Shown here: piece after piece, positions 32,916-43,900 of the stretch | Numbering within the stretch: the first letter of the stretch is position 1 | Layout: every line of letters begins with the position of its first letter | Origin: Bryoerythrophyllum caledonicum | Lineage: Eukaryota > Streptophyta > Bryopsida > Pottiales > Pottiaceae | Length of the DNA: 64,000 nt | Assembly (NCBI GenBank): GCA_963971425.1 | Contig: OZ020525.1 | Location: 2,108,001 to 2,172,000, forward strand | Direction: 5' to 3' | Program-made: the position numbers and the translations under genes | The notes under the pieces: generated by a model | Databases searched by the model: none | The model's input: only the letters and a program-made list of their open reading frames with translations | What the model was told of the DNA's origin: nothing

Positions 32916-33432
32916 GAGACCTGCCTATCCCCTCGCAGTCTCTCGAGGTTGTCCCTGCACGCACCAACCTCACAAAAACCCTCCCTAACGGATGCACGTC
33001 CGTTCTAACCGTCTACGTTTCAAAACCTAACGGGAAGCGGTTCGGAAAACCGTAAGAGTGAGAGAGGAAGCGAGGGCGAGAGAAAGAGAGAAAAGCTGGA
33101 CACGGGAATACGAAGTGAGAAGAAAGAGTATCCCACCAAACCCCAGCCTTAAGTAGTCTGGTCGTTAGTACGGCATCATCATGACGGTTGATGGCGACAG
33201 TTCCGGGTGACAACTCCGGATAACTGACTGCCCCGGAATTCCGGTAACTCCTCCAGTCCCGCTTTTAATATCTTTAGGCTTAATTAGGGTTTGCAATCAG
33301 GTTCATCCGACTTTATTTCTACCTGAAGACTATTGGCTGTATCCTGGCACAATCTATCGTAATTAATTAATTAATTTTTTTGTTTTGGCCGGAACTTAAG
33401 GTTAACTTCCGGCACCATGTGGGAACGGAATC
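32916..33432 (-). mobile_element. Element D leader with PBS-like end
   Basis: Aligns with 51486-52018 of element C (shared CCCCAGCCTTAAGTAGT, TTTTTTTGTTTTGGCCGGAA and TTAAGGTTAACTTC blocks). At the upstream end, on the minus strand, TGGTGCCGGAAGTTAACC follows a TGTGGGA...TCCCACA palindrome. The similarity to C stops exactly at the outer edge of that palindrome, so this is an element boundary; TGGTGCC could be a PBS. Confidence 0.55.
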
Positions 33433-34977
33433 CCACAGCTGGGAAAGAGACAGCATGGATATAGGATGCTTACGCACTGTCATTTTGATGATACTAGGGA
33501 GTATTAGGGAAGACTCCACAGGACATACCAAGTAGTGGTTGGCACTCGTAAGAATCACCATTGGCCACCATTTTGCCGAGCGTTCAAGAGCCACCAATAA
33601 AAGCTCGCCAATCACAAGAAACCAAACGTTACATATTACTGATGATAGCACTGCAACTGGATATCTAGAAAGCATATTCCAAAATACTTCCAGTGTCCAA
33701 AATGTTGGACAAAGAAATCCATGGCCTCTGAACATAATAACAAGATGCAAGCCGTAAAAATCCATAAAAATGTCCTCAGTTTTCCTCATAGAATCCATAC
33801 AGCGATTCCCGAGCTTCTAGTGTAGCACGCGCCCAATTCAAAACCCTACCACCTAAAAATTCGCTTCATCCTGACCGTGATCATTCTACTCTGAAAATCA
33901 CAAGACCCAAGAAAATTCAGAATCTCCGTGTCCTCTCTCCAATTAATAACCTGCACCTCACATTGCTTCTAATGAGAAAAAAAACTCACAACCTGAGAGC
34001 AGATCACACTGGTATTCCACAAAACAATCTCTCAAAACTTGATCCACCAAAATCTCGTCCACTACAACCTCAAACCTTGGATCCTGATCCGACAGCACGC
34101 CGGCAAGGCAAGCGCGTATCCAAGGGCGCAAAGAGTTGTTCTATGAGAGAGGGAAAGAAAAGGGAAAAACGCCGGAGGAAAGCGATAAAGGCGCAGCGTA
34201 CCTCGATGTAAAGGTGAGGAGGAAAGCGAACAAGTGGCGGTGCTGAGATGCGGAGACCGGCGTGAGCGAGGCGTGAGTTTGGAGCAGGACGCGGGAGGGC
34301 GATGCGAGCAGCAGCGCAGCGGGTTTCCTTGGTGCAAATCCAGCAAATGCTTGCACCGTCTTTGTTTGCGCCTCTGTTTCGCCTCTGGTTTCCAACTTCC
34401 TCTTGCAGAGTTGATGTGCGCGCTTCTCCATTGATACTCCCGTTATATCGATCAGATAATCGCTGGGCTGACGGGTAAGTACATGCACATCAATTTTGCG
34501 CAGCGGGAGACCTCTGTTCGTCGGCTCACGGTTTTCTGTTCGTCGTGTTACTGCAAAACAAATCATTTCATACTTGTCTGTTTGCCAATCAGATGATTAG
34601 AGTCCATTTTTAATGTTTCATTGCAATCCGGTTTTTCTTTAATAATTCAATTTCTCATTAAATTTATGTAGCAAATCTATAATCTATATACTATTTTTTA
34701 ATTTTTGAGAGAAATCATTTATAAATCTCTCTATCACTTTACCTAATAAAAGGGATGGGGATAAGCTACACTAAATACTGAATATAGTATAGATGTATTA
34801 TTGATGTAAATCACCCACACTAATTTCCATCGAAGCATGTGCATGCCAAGTTCTGATTGGGTATTTGTTCTCAAGCAAGTGTGTGTTAGTCAACAACTGC
34901 ATGTAAATTTTCAATTAGTCTAGTCTATACTATATTTAGGGAACGGTGTAGTGATGACACGTGACATGTAATACTGG
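33433..34977. other. Unassigned region
   Basis: Low-copy-looking DNA with no repeat match inside the window. Minus-strand frames at 33367-33798 (143 codons, hydrophobic, its first-copied end running into D) and 34141-34566 (141 codons) have no recognisable domain. 34060-34560 is more GC- and CpG-rich than its surroundings and could be the 5' end of a host gene, but the evidence is weak. Confidence 0.4.
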
Positions 34978-35930
34978 ACAGGGACTTACGTGGGAGATAT
35001 TTTTTAGAAGAAAGAATGGGAGCTTAACCCCTAAAGGACCAAGCCTTGTGCTTCACCAAAAACCTCCCCAAAATTGCCACTTTGACTTGAGATATAATTA
35101 GACTAATTAAAACATCCGTTTATTATTTCCAACCGTAGGATCTCCAATCCAACTACTAAAAAAAAGACACCCAATTTATTTTTTGTAAAAGTTGACCGTG
35201 CCGATTGTAAGATACATGCATTTGAAGAGTGCAAAATTGTTTTTCTCCAATGTGCCCGGACATGGCGGACGTACTTTGACTCAAGATAATGGCATATTTT
35301 TCCACTACACATTGCATAAACTCAATGGATCTATGTTCTACCTTGTGTCAGGTCATTGCATGTCAAAATCACAAGTAATGTAGGTGTTTACAATAGAATA
35401 AAAAATGGACTTACAATGACTAGGGGTATTAAAAGTGGCCCATTACTTCAGAAAGAATTTTTTTTTTTAATTAGAAAAATATTTGTTGGATCTAAAATCC
35501 AAATGGTGAATAGAAATATCATGACTTATTCTAACAATAGAAAAATATATTTATCAAAAAAAGTAAAATCCTTAATTTCTAAGCGTTTCAAGTGAATACA
35601 ATGAAGGTTGCCAAGAACTTTCTTTGACTACCACCCATCTCAAAAAAGTGCAATAGTCAACTTTACAATAACACTATTCATCTCTATGGTACCTTGCCCA
35701 ACTACCAAAAGGAACATGCTTCTTATGTTTGAAGCACCATAACTTTTTCCCTGTAAGCCCCCCCAAAAAAATCCCCGCAAAGATAACCTAAATTTCTATT
35801 CTTACTAAAAATTTCACGAAGTTATCTTCAAAAGTAGATTTTTAGAAACGTGCCCAAAATCAACTTGTACCTTGCAGGTACAAATGGTCCTTTAGGGGTC
35901 AACTTGGGACAGGGACTTAACCTTTACTTT
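34978..35930. repeat. AT-rich repeat R1 with inverted ends
   Basis: AACCCCTAAAGGACC at about 35026-35040 returns inverted as GGTCCTTTAGGGGT at about 35887-35900, and a direct GGACAGGGACTTA flanks the unit on both sides (near 34979 and 35914). Internal sequence (GTTGACCGTGCCGATTG, ACTACACATTGCATAAA) is related to the repeats at 44.4-48.05 kb. Probably a non-autonomous DNA element; the family is not recognised. Confidence 0.5.
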
Positions 35931-36632
35931 TACTTTTACAATTTTAGCTAGCTTATCTATACTTGCATTATCCGTTGGGAACAATGGATTGGTATAACAA
36001 AAAATACAATCCAGCACGTTACAAAATAGGCAACCAAACCTGGGCAGAAGTACAAGCATTTCATCCAAGTCTTCAAATCATGATGGTGTACAGCAGTTAG
36101 TTTGAAGGAGCATGCATGCCCAAGATTCGTTTCAAATTTGAGCGCCTGAATTTTCCCTCCACGAGGTGATGGAAAGGTGGATAAGAGTATCCTTCTACTC
36201 AGCTCTCATCTTTTTTTGCTCTGGAGGTTTGAGATACTGTGGGAGCTGAGTGAGTTAGTGAGAGTGTTCGCGTGCGCGACATCGTGCTAGATAACTGTAG
36301 GGAAACGAATCGACATTATTCCAGGAATGTTAAGTATGTTCCCTTGTAAAATTCCGTATTCGCTGTCTATCTGTGAGGATTGGTGAAGATTGTGTTGCAT
36401 TCTGTCCTCTGAGTCGATCGGGAGCTCTCGTGTAGTGATTCTATAACTAATTCGTCTCCGAAGATACAGTCATAGCCCTCAAGCAGTAATTTAATTCGAC
36501 TCGAGTATATAGATGACGAAATTGCTTGGCGTGTGAATCCGAACTGTTAACCGGGTTTTGCAACTGTATCACACCGCCATACCCGCAAATATTCCGTACG
36601 GCTGTTGTTTCGATCAAGACCAAAAAATTCAA
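35931..36632. other. Unassigned DNA upstream of the palindrome cluster
   Basis: Non-coding. Degenerate versions of the 14-bp palindrome may be present near 36418 and 36450, but no terminal inverted repeat of the downstream locus was found. This is where its left end should be. Confidence 0.4.
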
Positions 36633-36934
36633 CCGGAGATCTCCGGCTGTTCATGCCGTGCTATTCTGGATTCTGCCATTCTCGCCCGGTAACCACGGTT
36701 TCACCCCTTGATTCCAGTGGCTGTCAGAATCTTCGTAAGTAGGATTCCCGGAGATCTCCGGCTACTTCTGTTTTGTGTAAAATGTTCATTGAAAGTCTCC
36801 TCGCCAGCCTAGTTCTGATTAACCGGAGATCTCCGGTTAGATACGACTGGAACTTTTAGCTCCACCCTTCTTTCGCTTAATCAAACAAGAAGTCGTCGTT
36901 GTTGATCATTCTCCACTCTGCCGGAGATCTCCGG
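36633..36934. promoter_or_regulatory. Cluster of four CCGGAGATCTCCGG palindromes, 5' side
   Basis: Perfect 14-bp palindromes at 36633-36646, 36748-36761, 36823-36836 and 36921-36934, each followed by CT or TT, within 302 bp upstream of the DUF7869-type gene. Spacings are 115, 75 and 98 bp. Read as binding sites of a dimeric DNA-binding protein, perhaps the product of the adjacent gene. Confidence 0.75.
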
Positions 36935-37032
36935 CTAGTCCAACCGACGATATTGAAGTTGGTCATCCAGATTGACTCTATATGCACACAATTTCTCATT
37001 GAGGACATCAGCCACCAACCGAGCATCCACCC

Positions 37033-40000
37033 ATGCAGCACGGGATTATGTCTGGCTCAGATTGGTGGGAGAGTAACTTGGAAGACCTTGCCATGGTCGC
37101 AGCTCAGTGCCCCGATTTTGGTCATGTGAATTACACGGAAGAAGATGATCCATCCCAGGAGTCTACTGGAAGATCGGAGGTTCTGTGGTCAGGAATGTCC
37201 GTGAACCTTATGAGGCCAGGTTCAGGCGAAATTGGAGAAGCGTCCATTGTTGAGGTTCACCCCATGGGTCAATGGCTTGGAGTTGACATACCAGTCGGAT
37301 CCAGTGAGTTCGTATTACTTAGACCAACAGCCATATGCTCCGCGGCGGAAGAATTACCACTCATTCCTTTGCAACGCGAATACGATTCACTTGTTTACGC
37401 ACTCCGGCGGACCGTTTTATGGAGAAGGGCGGATGTCATGATTCCAATTGGAGATCTCCAGTCCGACGAGTCCCCATTCGTACCACGAGAGCGATGGGTT
37501 GGACTTGAAGTGCAGCGGTTAAACGGAGATGGGTTGGTGCACTGCTCTGGGAGAATCATGGCCGCTTTCCCAGCGGATCATTTCCGAAGTGGATGTTTGG
37601 GAGAAGATAATATTGGTGTAACTGTCCTTGATGTTTTTGTGGGAGACACGGAGAGAATTATGAGTCATGAGTCATGGCCCATTCTTGAATGTTGTTTTCC
37701 TTCCGGTCGGTCTTTGAAAAGCACAATTGATCATTTTGCATCCCTACCTTTACAACCTGATTCTGGTGCTCATTTGGGGGGTCGTGCGAAGGAGCCATAC
37801 CGCTTCATTACCCGACAGCAAGACCTTAACAAGAAGGAATCCTTGTACACATAGAGGACTATCGACGACGATATTCGCAAAGTCAGCTCGGAAAGGTGCT
37901 GTCCCAAACGATGCTGCCAGTATTTTCAACAATCCCAGACTCTTTCTGTTAGATAGAAATTCTATGAATCCTTTGAAGATAGAAAGGAGTATGCGATCTC
38001 GGTAGGCGGGCAGTTCCACTCCATTGATGGGGATCGGAAGAGAAAGTATGCCACGCTCTTGGGAACGGAGGTCTGCTCCGTTGCATGGTACACGATCCAT
38101 GGAATTCAAAAGTCCACGTTTCACGCGTACATCGCACATTTCAGTAGAGGAGTCATTAATGCAACTCACGGTAACAAGGGCATCAAACGCCCACGGCTTG
38201 CCACTATACAGGCGATGGGCTCAATGACGTCCATTATTAATGACAACGCGGATCAAATGCCTCACCAAATGCGGTGTGTCGGGAATGGTCGGATTGACAC
38301 TCTCAAGTATCTTCCTGCGGGAAACAACTGGAAGCAAATTCGAGCCAGCGTCAATGATGTACGTTATCAGTCTCCGCATATTGCAATGGATTTGTACTCT
38401 CCTTGCTCCGTCGACCGATGTCCAAGTATCTGAACCGGAGATCTTCGGTTGGGTCATCGTTGACATGCATTGACCTTCAATTGATTAGCTATGTACTTCG
38501 CACCGTTTGTTGGATTGTACTTCTAAAATTTTCCTCTCACTAGGTTAATTTTTCATTTTGCAAACAAACGACTCCTACGGTCTCCCTCCTGTAAGTCAGT
38601 CCACAGGTAGTAGGGTAAGGAAGGAATTCTTCGGGAATGTTGCTATTAAGCCATCTGGAAGCACCTTCGCAAAATGCAGTACTTGCGATGAGTTCAATCA
38701 GTTCTTACTGACAACACCAAAGGGAACGCCCGCATACGAGCTCTTTTACAGCAACAGGCACGCTCACTTGAATCACCAACAATCATGCCGGAAGCTTTAC
38801 GCGACATGGAGAGAGGAGTCAAAGGCAAAGCCGCTGACCTTTCTTTGTGTCATTCACGACAAGATGGACACTGCGAAGACGGCCCTTCCACGCATGTGGA
38901 GGACTACTAAGGCGACATCTGGTCTCGGACAGCTTCCCATGAATGTCACCGGAATGGTGGCACACGGTCATGTCGACGGAGCGTATGCTCACTATGCTCC
39001 TGCTTTATGGCCGGGAGATTCGAAGGCCACTATATCCTCTCTGGCAAAACTTTTTAGGCGGCTTGATGGAGCACCATTACATGAGACGGGCGCGCTCTTC
39101 GAGCACCCTCCTCCAAACTTGATGTTCGCGGCGCTCATGAGGGGAAAGAGCAGGTGTGTCGACGCTTTAGAGCCCGTGGAGCCCAGTGCTTTTAAGGGAC
39201 CAAAACCGTTGCCACCGAAATTGTTTCTACAGCTCGACAACTCAGCAAAGGACAACAAGAACCAGTACTTGATGGCATTCTTATCACTGCTAACAGCTCG
39301 ATGTGTTTTCAAGGAGATACAGGTTGGCTCCCTGGTGGTCGGACATACGCATGAAGATATTGATGCTTACTTTAGTCATTTTCGAAAGAACTCAAGAAAA
39401 GTAGTACATATATTCTATCGGATCTGACGAAGGCATTCATGAAGTCACAGAAACTAGCCTTCATGCCGGAAGTTATCCAAGAGGTGGCCGACTTTAAATC
39501 TTACTTCAATGGCTACTTATGCAGTGGGGCGGCACGTCTGGTGGGACTAAGTGATATGCATCTTTTCAAGTTCTACGTTGATAATGGTGGTGTTCCGATC
39601 ATGAAGTTCAAGAAATTTGTTGTTGACGCAGAGCGATTGCCGATGAATAGAGAGCCGATAAAACTCTAGAAGGTAGATGACAGCGGACGTCCCATGCTTC
39701 CAACAGGCTCTCCAAAGCCCGTCCCTTTCAAGCCCATATGGGGTAATGAGGAGCAAAACCCGGTCGGAAACCAAGATGTTGCCAGAGACAAGGCCAGAAA
39801 AGCGACGGAGAACAAAAACTTCATTAAGACGGGCTTCGGAAGTACGTGGACTACTGGGCGTCCGGAATGTCAAAGTGCGCAGGGTACGCAGACTCCATCC
39901 GCCCATACCTGCAGTACTGGAAGGACGCCATCGACGAGCTTGACAAGCCACTTCCACAGACGCTCTCCGAGCTCGAATAGGGATTCTGGCCTGCCCATGA

Positions 40001-40478
40001 TTGGAGAGGCCCTCATGAAGGAGGTGAAAATCCGCTAGGATCGCTTCCACAACCATTGGATGTCACCCCCAAAGATGAGGTTCTCGAGCCTTACTGTGGA
40101 CCCGCCAATGAAGCCCCAAAGTCCACATTTAATCCTTGGCGTGATATTCGTCTCGGGTCCTGGATTTTAGTTAGACCTAGTGATCCAGACATCTATCCTG
40201 TCTGGCAGGGTAGAGCAGTTTCGGACGTCGTCAGGGATGAGGGTAATGTCAACCATGGAAAATTCCTCGTTAAGTATTGGGGTCCTGATAACAAGCAGAA
40301 GAATCTGAAGCGGAAGTACCAGGACTACTGGGAAGCCACTTGGGTTCCGGACCAAGAGAAGCCTGTATGGTGTCATGTGAGTTCTGTGTTGTTTGCGACT
40401 TGGTCAAGCAAAGTTAACCAATTGACGAGATCCATTCCACGTAAAATGAAGGAAGCAATGCTTGTGAACTTAGAGTAA
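37033..40478 (+). pseudogene. DUF7869-type transposase-like gene, decayed
   Basis: Modules in order: an unrecognised N-terminal part (37033-37851); a Cys-rich and GQFHSIDGDRKRKY...VCSVAWYTIHGI block (37855-38100) with HGNKGIKRPRL and MPH...LPAGNNW (38150-38345); the DUF7869 core (38580-39400) with LQLDNSAKDNKNQY near 39230 and VGHTHEDIDAYF near 39340; a tail DLTKAFMKSQ...VADFKSYF; and a C-terminal chromo/BAH-like part (40150-40400, YPVWQGRAVSDVV, FLVKYWGP). 38380-38600 is probably an intron (GTACGT donor near 38357) and holds a palindrome copy. Defects: TAG at 37852, 37954, 39667 and 39978; frameshifts near 39402 and 39840. DUF7869 has an RNase H-like look but no proven activity. Confidence 0.72.
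38435..38448. promoter_or_regulatory. Internal copy of the 14-bp palindrome
   Basis: CCGGAGATCTTCGG, one mismatch from the perfect palindrome, in the probable intron of the DUF7869-type gene. A weaker version (TTGGAGATCTCCAG) is inside the coding part at about 37446. Confidence 0.65.
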
Positions 40479-40591
40479 GCGAATGCCGCTGACCCCTGAT
40501 ACGGTGATCAGTCCCAATACCTAAAATTTTGTTGTGTGAAATTCTGTTTCTGAAAAATCTCGTTGAGTCTCTTCGTCCTCACCGAGGAGCA

Positions 40592-40895
40592 CCGGAGATC
40601 TCCGGCTGTGAAGACGATTATTTTCTGGTCCCGAGTTCGACATCCTTCCTTTCAGCTCTCGCCAGTTTTCGTGAAGAGAACCGGATTTGTGCTCTTCCAT
40701 TCACTGTAATTAGGATACATTGAGTAGTGACACAATTATTATTGACTGGTTTATGCCACCGGAATATTTTCAGACCCGCATATCTCATAGAAAGCTTACC
40801 GGAGATCTCCGGGTATGGAAGACAAATTTCGTGGTCGGACGAATGTTCATATATTGCCTTGTTCAAGTGGGTGAGATCTAGCCGGAGATCTCCGG
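40592..40895. promoter_or_regulatory. Cluster of three CCGGAGATCTCCGG palindromes, 3' side
   Basis: Perfect copies at 40592-40605, 40799-40812 and 40882-40895, starting 114 bp after the end of the DUF7869-type frame. A degenerate form follows near 40987. Confidence 0.75.
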
Positions 40896-41373
40896 ATACG
40901 AGATTCACATCTACCATTCTTAACAATGGGGTCCACATTTCCCAATTTTGAGCTTCCCTAGGTGTTCTGAATAATATTGAATCATATCCGGAGGTCTTCT
41001 GTGACTACGATACTGCAATTTCTCTGACGATGGAACTTGTTTCAAAATAACAGAGACCTTTTTGGCATTCTCCTGGCTGGTTCCTTTTTTGATTTATGAC
41101 ATGCCACTGCTAAAATGAAAGTGGGCAGTCAATTACACAGTTAATATCAGTCATCCGAGTTCCTTCTTATGATTGAAATGATGCTGATGGTTGGCGGCGG
41201 AGATTGTACTTCTCACATTTCATTACGACAGGATGTTTGACGCGTGGCCAACCATGTTGTTCGTTCATGAATTTGGCATCTGCCATTAAGTCTATCAGTC
41301 TCGGTGTTATGGCGACTTAAATCAATGTACCTACGTTCGAGAAGTGTAATTAGTGGGTGGGTGGGGAGGATTG

Positions 41374-41379
41374 TATAAG
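41374..41379 (+). promoter_or_regulatory. Candidate TATA box of the acidic-protein ORF
   Basis: TATAAG in TTGTATAAGAGAGGATTC, 89 bp before the ATG at 41468. The stretch 40896-41373 is otherwise non-coding. Confidence 0.5.
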
Positions 41380-41467
41380 AGAGGATTCAGGACTGTAGCA
41401 ATCCATATGTTTTGTCTTTCAACCATAAGTCTTGTTAGGCCATAGCCACGGTGGAGAGAGAGAGGAG

Positions 41468-41902
41468 ATGGCTTTCAGAAGTAGAAAGAGGGAGAGGGAA
41501 GTCTCTGATTCGGTAGACAGAAGAGTTTCACGAAGGATGGTGAGCGAAGCTCAGAGTTCGGAGAAGGGAAGACTGTTTTTCTTACAAGTCGAGTACAGAA
41601 GGTTGATCTGTTCTGATCGGCGTGTTCTGGACGAATTGGAAGATGACGCTGAGAGCAAGTTTGTTCAAGAGGAGGGCGACGGCATCGACTGTGATGCGGA
41701 GGACGAGAAGCAAATCGACTCCGATGTGGAAGAGACCCTTAATGGAGCTGCTTCGGTTGAAGAAGAGGAGGATGACCCGTGGTATGAAGAGGGAGAGGAA
41801 TCTTCTTCGGATGGCGGCTGCAGCCCATTTCAAACTGGGTGTGACACAGGGTCTGATGTCGATTCGGGCATGTACGCACCGGCTCACTGGAAGGATCTTT
41901 AG
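41468..41902 (+). CDS. Small acidic protein within the palindrome-flanked locus
   Basis: 144 residues from MAFRSRKREREV. A basic N-terminus (RKRERE, RRVSRR) is followed by a strongly acidic Glu/Asp-rich middle (EEEEDDPWYEEGEE) and a short C-terminus ending APAHWKDL. There is no known domain; the basic-then-acidic layout suggests a nuclear protein, but composition is the only evidence. It lies downstream of the DUF7869-type gene on the same strand and between the 3' palindrome cluster and the 42089 copy, so it may be the second gene of the same mobile unit. The ATG was chosen because it follows a TATA-like element and opens the continuous frame. Confidence 0.5.
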   Translation: MAFRSRKREREVSDSVDRRVSRRMVSEAQSSEKGRLFFLQVEYRRLICSDRRVLDELEDDAESKFVQEEGDGIDCDAEDEKQIDSDVEETLNGAASVEEEEDDPWYEEGEESSSDGGCSPFQTGCDTGSDVDSGMYAPAHWKDL

Positions 41903-42088
41903 AGCTCTTCAGAGAGGTAGTGCAAGGATAAAATTTGTTGTTAGATCCAGGAATTTTGCTGAGACCAGTCACTATTTTTTCCTACATTTGGTCTTGTATC
42001 AAACGCTTTTGTAAAGAGACTTCATTCCAGAGTAGCATTGTCGTTTTTGAACAGCCGAGAAATTATTTTTTTAGTACTTTGCTTTCGA

Positions 42089-42102
42089 CCGGATATCTCC
42101 GG
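42089..42102. promoter_or_regulatory. Right outlying copy of the palindrome
   Basis: CCGGATATCTCCGG, one mismatch. A further degenerate copy, CCGGAGACATCCGG, is at 42326-42339; nothing similar was seen beyond it. The rest of 41903-42423 is AT-rich and non-coding. Confidence 0.6.
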
Positions 42103-42423
42103 ATGTCTGAACAGCATTCCTTACATGTCAATGCTTCAAGCTCTGAAATGCACTGTACTCATCTTCTACACGATATTACCACAGAAATGTACAGTACACC
42201 ATATTACATGGTAGTTTTATAAACGTGTTAGCTTGAAAGTTGTTATCATTTTGTCGATCACAACGAACAAAATTTCACGCTTGTTTTATCACTATATTCG
42301 ATTCGTATTGTATCACTGAAACCATCCGGAGACATCCGGGTGAATGATTAAAATAAATTAACTGGGTATCCCTTTCATATTCTTTGGATCGACTATTTTA
42401 CGAGACTAAAATCCTTCTTCCTT

Positions 42424-42451
42424 ATTTCTGGACTTTGCAAAGTCCAGAAAT
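42424..42451. repeat. 28-bp perfect palindrome
   Basis: ATTTCTGGACTTTG followed at once by its exact reverse complement, no spacer. It is 85 bp right of the last palindrome variant of the DUF7869 locus and would form a 14-bp cruciform or hairpin. Confidence 0.9.
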
Positions 42452-43142
42452 AGTTAAATACAGCATATTAGTAAAACAATTTCTAAGTTTAAAATAATTA
42501 CAAAATTAGTGTTATGTTCACTTTTTATTTATGTGTGCATTAAAATAGTTCAAATAAATAAATAAAATATTTCCCTTTGCAACAAAGGACAATAAGTAAT
42601 TTTTAGCCACCTAAACAAGCTATGTTGATTTTTGCACGATATGGAAGAAATGCAAAGAAATATTTAGATTAATCACTTATACAACAATAGATTATAATAA
42701 TCTTTTATGACACGTTGACATATGTGGTATCATATTGGAACTTAAAAAATAATCCCTTGTGGATTAGTAGATCATGATGTATTTATAGTGAACTAAAAAA
42801 CCCTGCTCGTTTCCCTGTTTTTTTCACACCAGGACTGCGTTTTATCTAAACCCACAGTAACTTCCACATACTTACCCGCAGTCAAACTGAAAGCACATGC
42901 CGACGTGGCACTGTCACCTTTCTGAGGACGTTGTCTAAAACATGACTATGTTCACTAGGACGTCCCGCAAAACGAATACGTATATGCTAACATCTCTGCG
43001 TTTTTCCACCAATTTTTCCATGTTTGGTATAACATCCACCAGAATCCGAGAGCTTCGGGCTCGGCCCGTTCACGGAAACATGTTTTGAAAAACACACTTG
43101 ATCACAGCCAACGTCACAAAAATCACGGGTTTCTTATAGTGG
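42452..43142. mobile_element. AT-rich DNA and CACTA-like element H', right end
   Basis: On the minus strand, CACTATAAGAAACCCGTG starts at 43142, almost the same as the H terminus at 54616. Sequence just inside (GTGACGTTGG, AACATG, GGACGTC) resembles the subterminal part of H. The insertion interrupts the F' accessory gene after a GGYA codon group. The left terminus was not found, so the left limit is arbitrary; 42452-42790 is plain AT-rich DNA. Confidence 0.55.
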
Positions 43143-43457
43143 CATAACCACCCTTGGCGTCTTTGGTGCCGAATCGCCCCTTAGCGTACTCCTTCAGACT
43201 TGTCCATCCTGCCCCCTACCGTGGAAAGCCATACACCTCCTGCCATTTTCCCATAGTCCACTGATCCGGGCAAACCCTGATGCTATCTCCTTCTGGTGTA
43301 GGTAAAGGATCTTGCCGGAGTTCCTTCAAGGTGGAATCTACACAAAAGTCCCAGCAAAAGTCCAGGAGAGAATGACACCCCATGCGGAGGAGATCTTCCT
43401 TCACTTCTGTGAGTTCTAGAAGGTCTTTGGGGACAAGGGGACAGATGTCTTTCGCCA
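43143..43457 (-). pseudogene. Element F' accessory gene, 5' fragment
   Basis: Minus-strand ATG at 43457, MAKDICPLVPKDLLELTE, aligned along its length with the F gene (57743 onward): LLRMGCHSLLDFCWDF, DPLPTPEGDSIR, WTMGKWQEVYGFPR, GAGWTS and GRFGTKDAKGGYA. There is a TAG after GFPR (Gln in F) and the gene is cut by the CACTA-like end at 43142. It encodes the N-terminal domain of the accessory family. Confidence 0.75.
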
Positions 43458-43489
43458 TAGAAGTTGTTGAAGTTACATGAAGCCATGCT

Positions 43490-43900
43490 TCAAGGCTTGG
43501 TCTGAGTACCTGTGGGAGACGAACACCGGGATGAGCACGACCTCCACCGCAAAGACTCCCTGCTCGGTCCGGGCTAGAGGTGACGAGAAATACCAAGATG
43601 AGGACGAACACCGAGATGATCACGAAGGACACCTCCTAGAGGCTCCTACTCGGTCCGGGCTGGAGGGACGAGGAACACCAAGATGATCACTACCTCCACC
43701 TGGAGACTCCCTGTTCGGTTCGGGCTGGAGAGATGGGGAACATCAGGATGAACACGACGAACACCACCAATGGGATCACGAGGAACACCTCCTCGAGGCT
43801 CCTGCTTGGTCCAGGCTGGAGGGACGAGGAACACCAAGATGATCACGACCTCCACCGCGGAGGCTCCCTGCTCAGTCCGGGCTAGAGGCTCCCTTCGTGT
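43490..43900. repeat. Tandem repeats upstream of the F' gene
   Basis: Diverged units with CTCGGTCCGGGCTGGAGG, GACGAGGAACACCAAGATGA and ATCACGACCTCCACC recur about every 100-170 bp, three to four times. They lie in the 5' region of F', where F has different tandem repeats. Confidence 0.7.

Noticed and set aside
33367-34566. Minus-strand frames of 141-143 codons as host genes
   Set aside because: No domain, poor composition, and the first runs into element D; composition near 34.1-34.5 kb alone is not enough.
36633-40895. CCGGAGATCTCCGG copies as part of a CRISPR-like or satellite array
   Set aside because: Spacing is irregular (75 bp to >1 kb), intervening DNA is unique, and the host is eukaryotic.
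42784-43142. TTTATAGTG near 42790 as the left end of the CACTA-like element H'
   Set aside because: It is in the wrong orientation for a left terminus and the neighbouring bases do not match the TIR.
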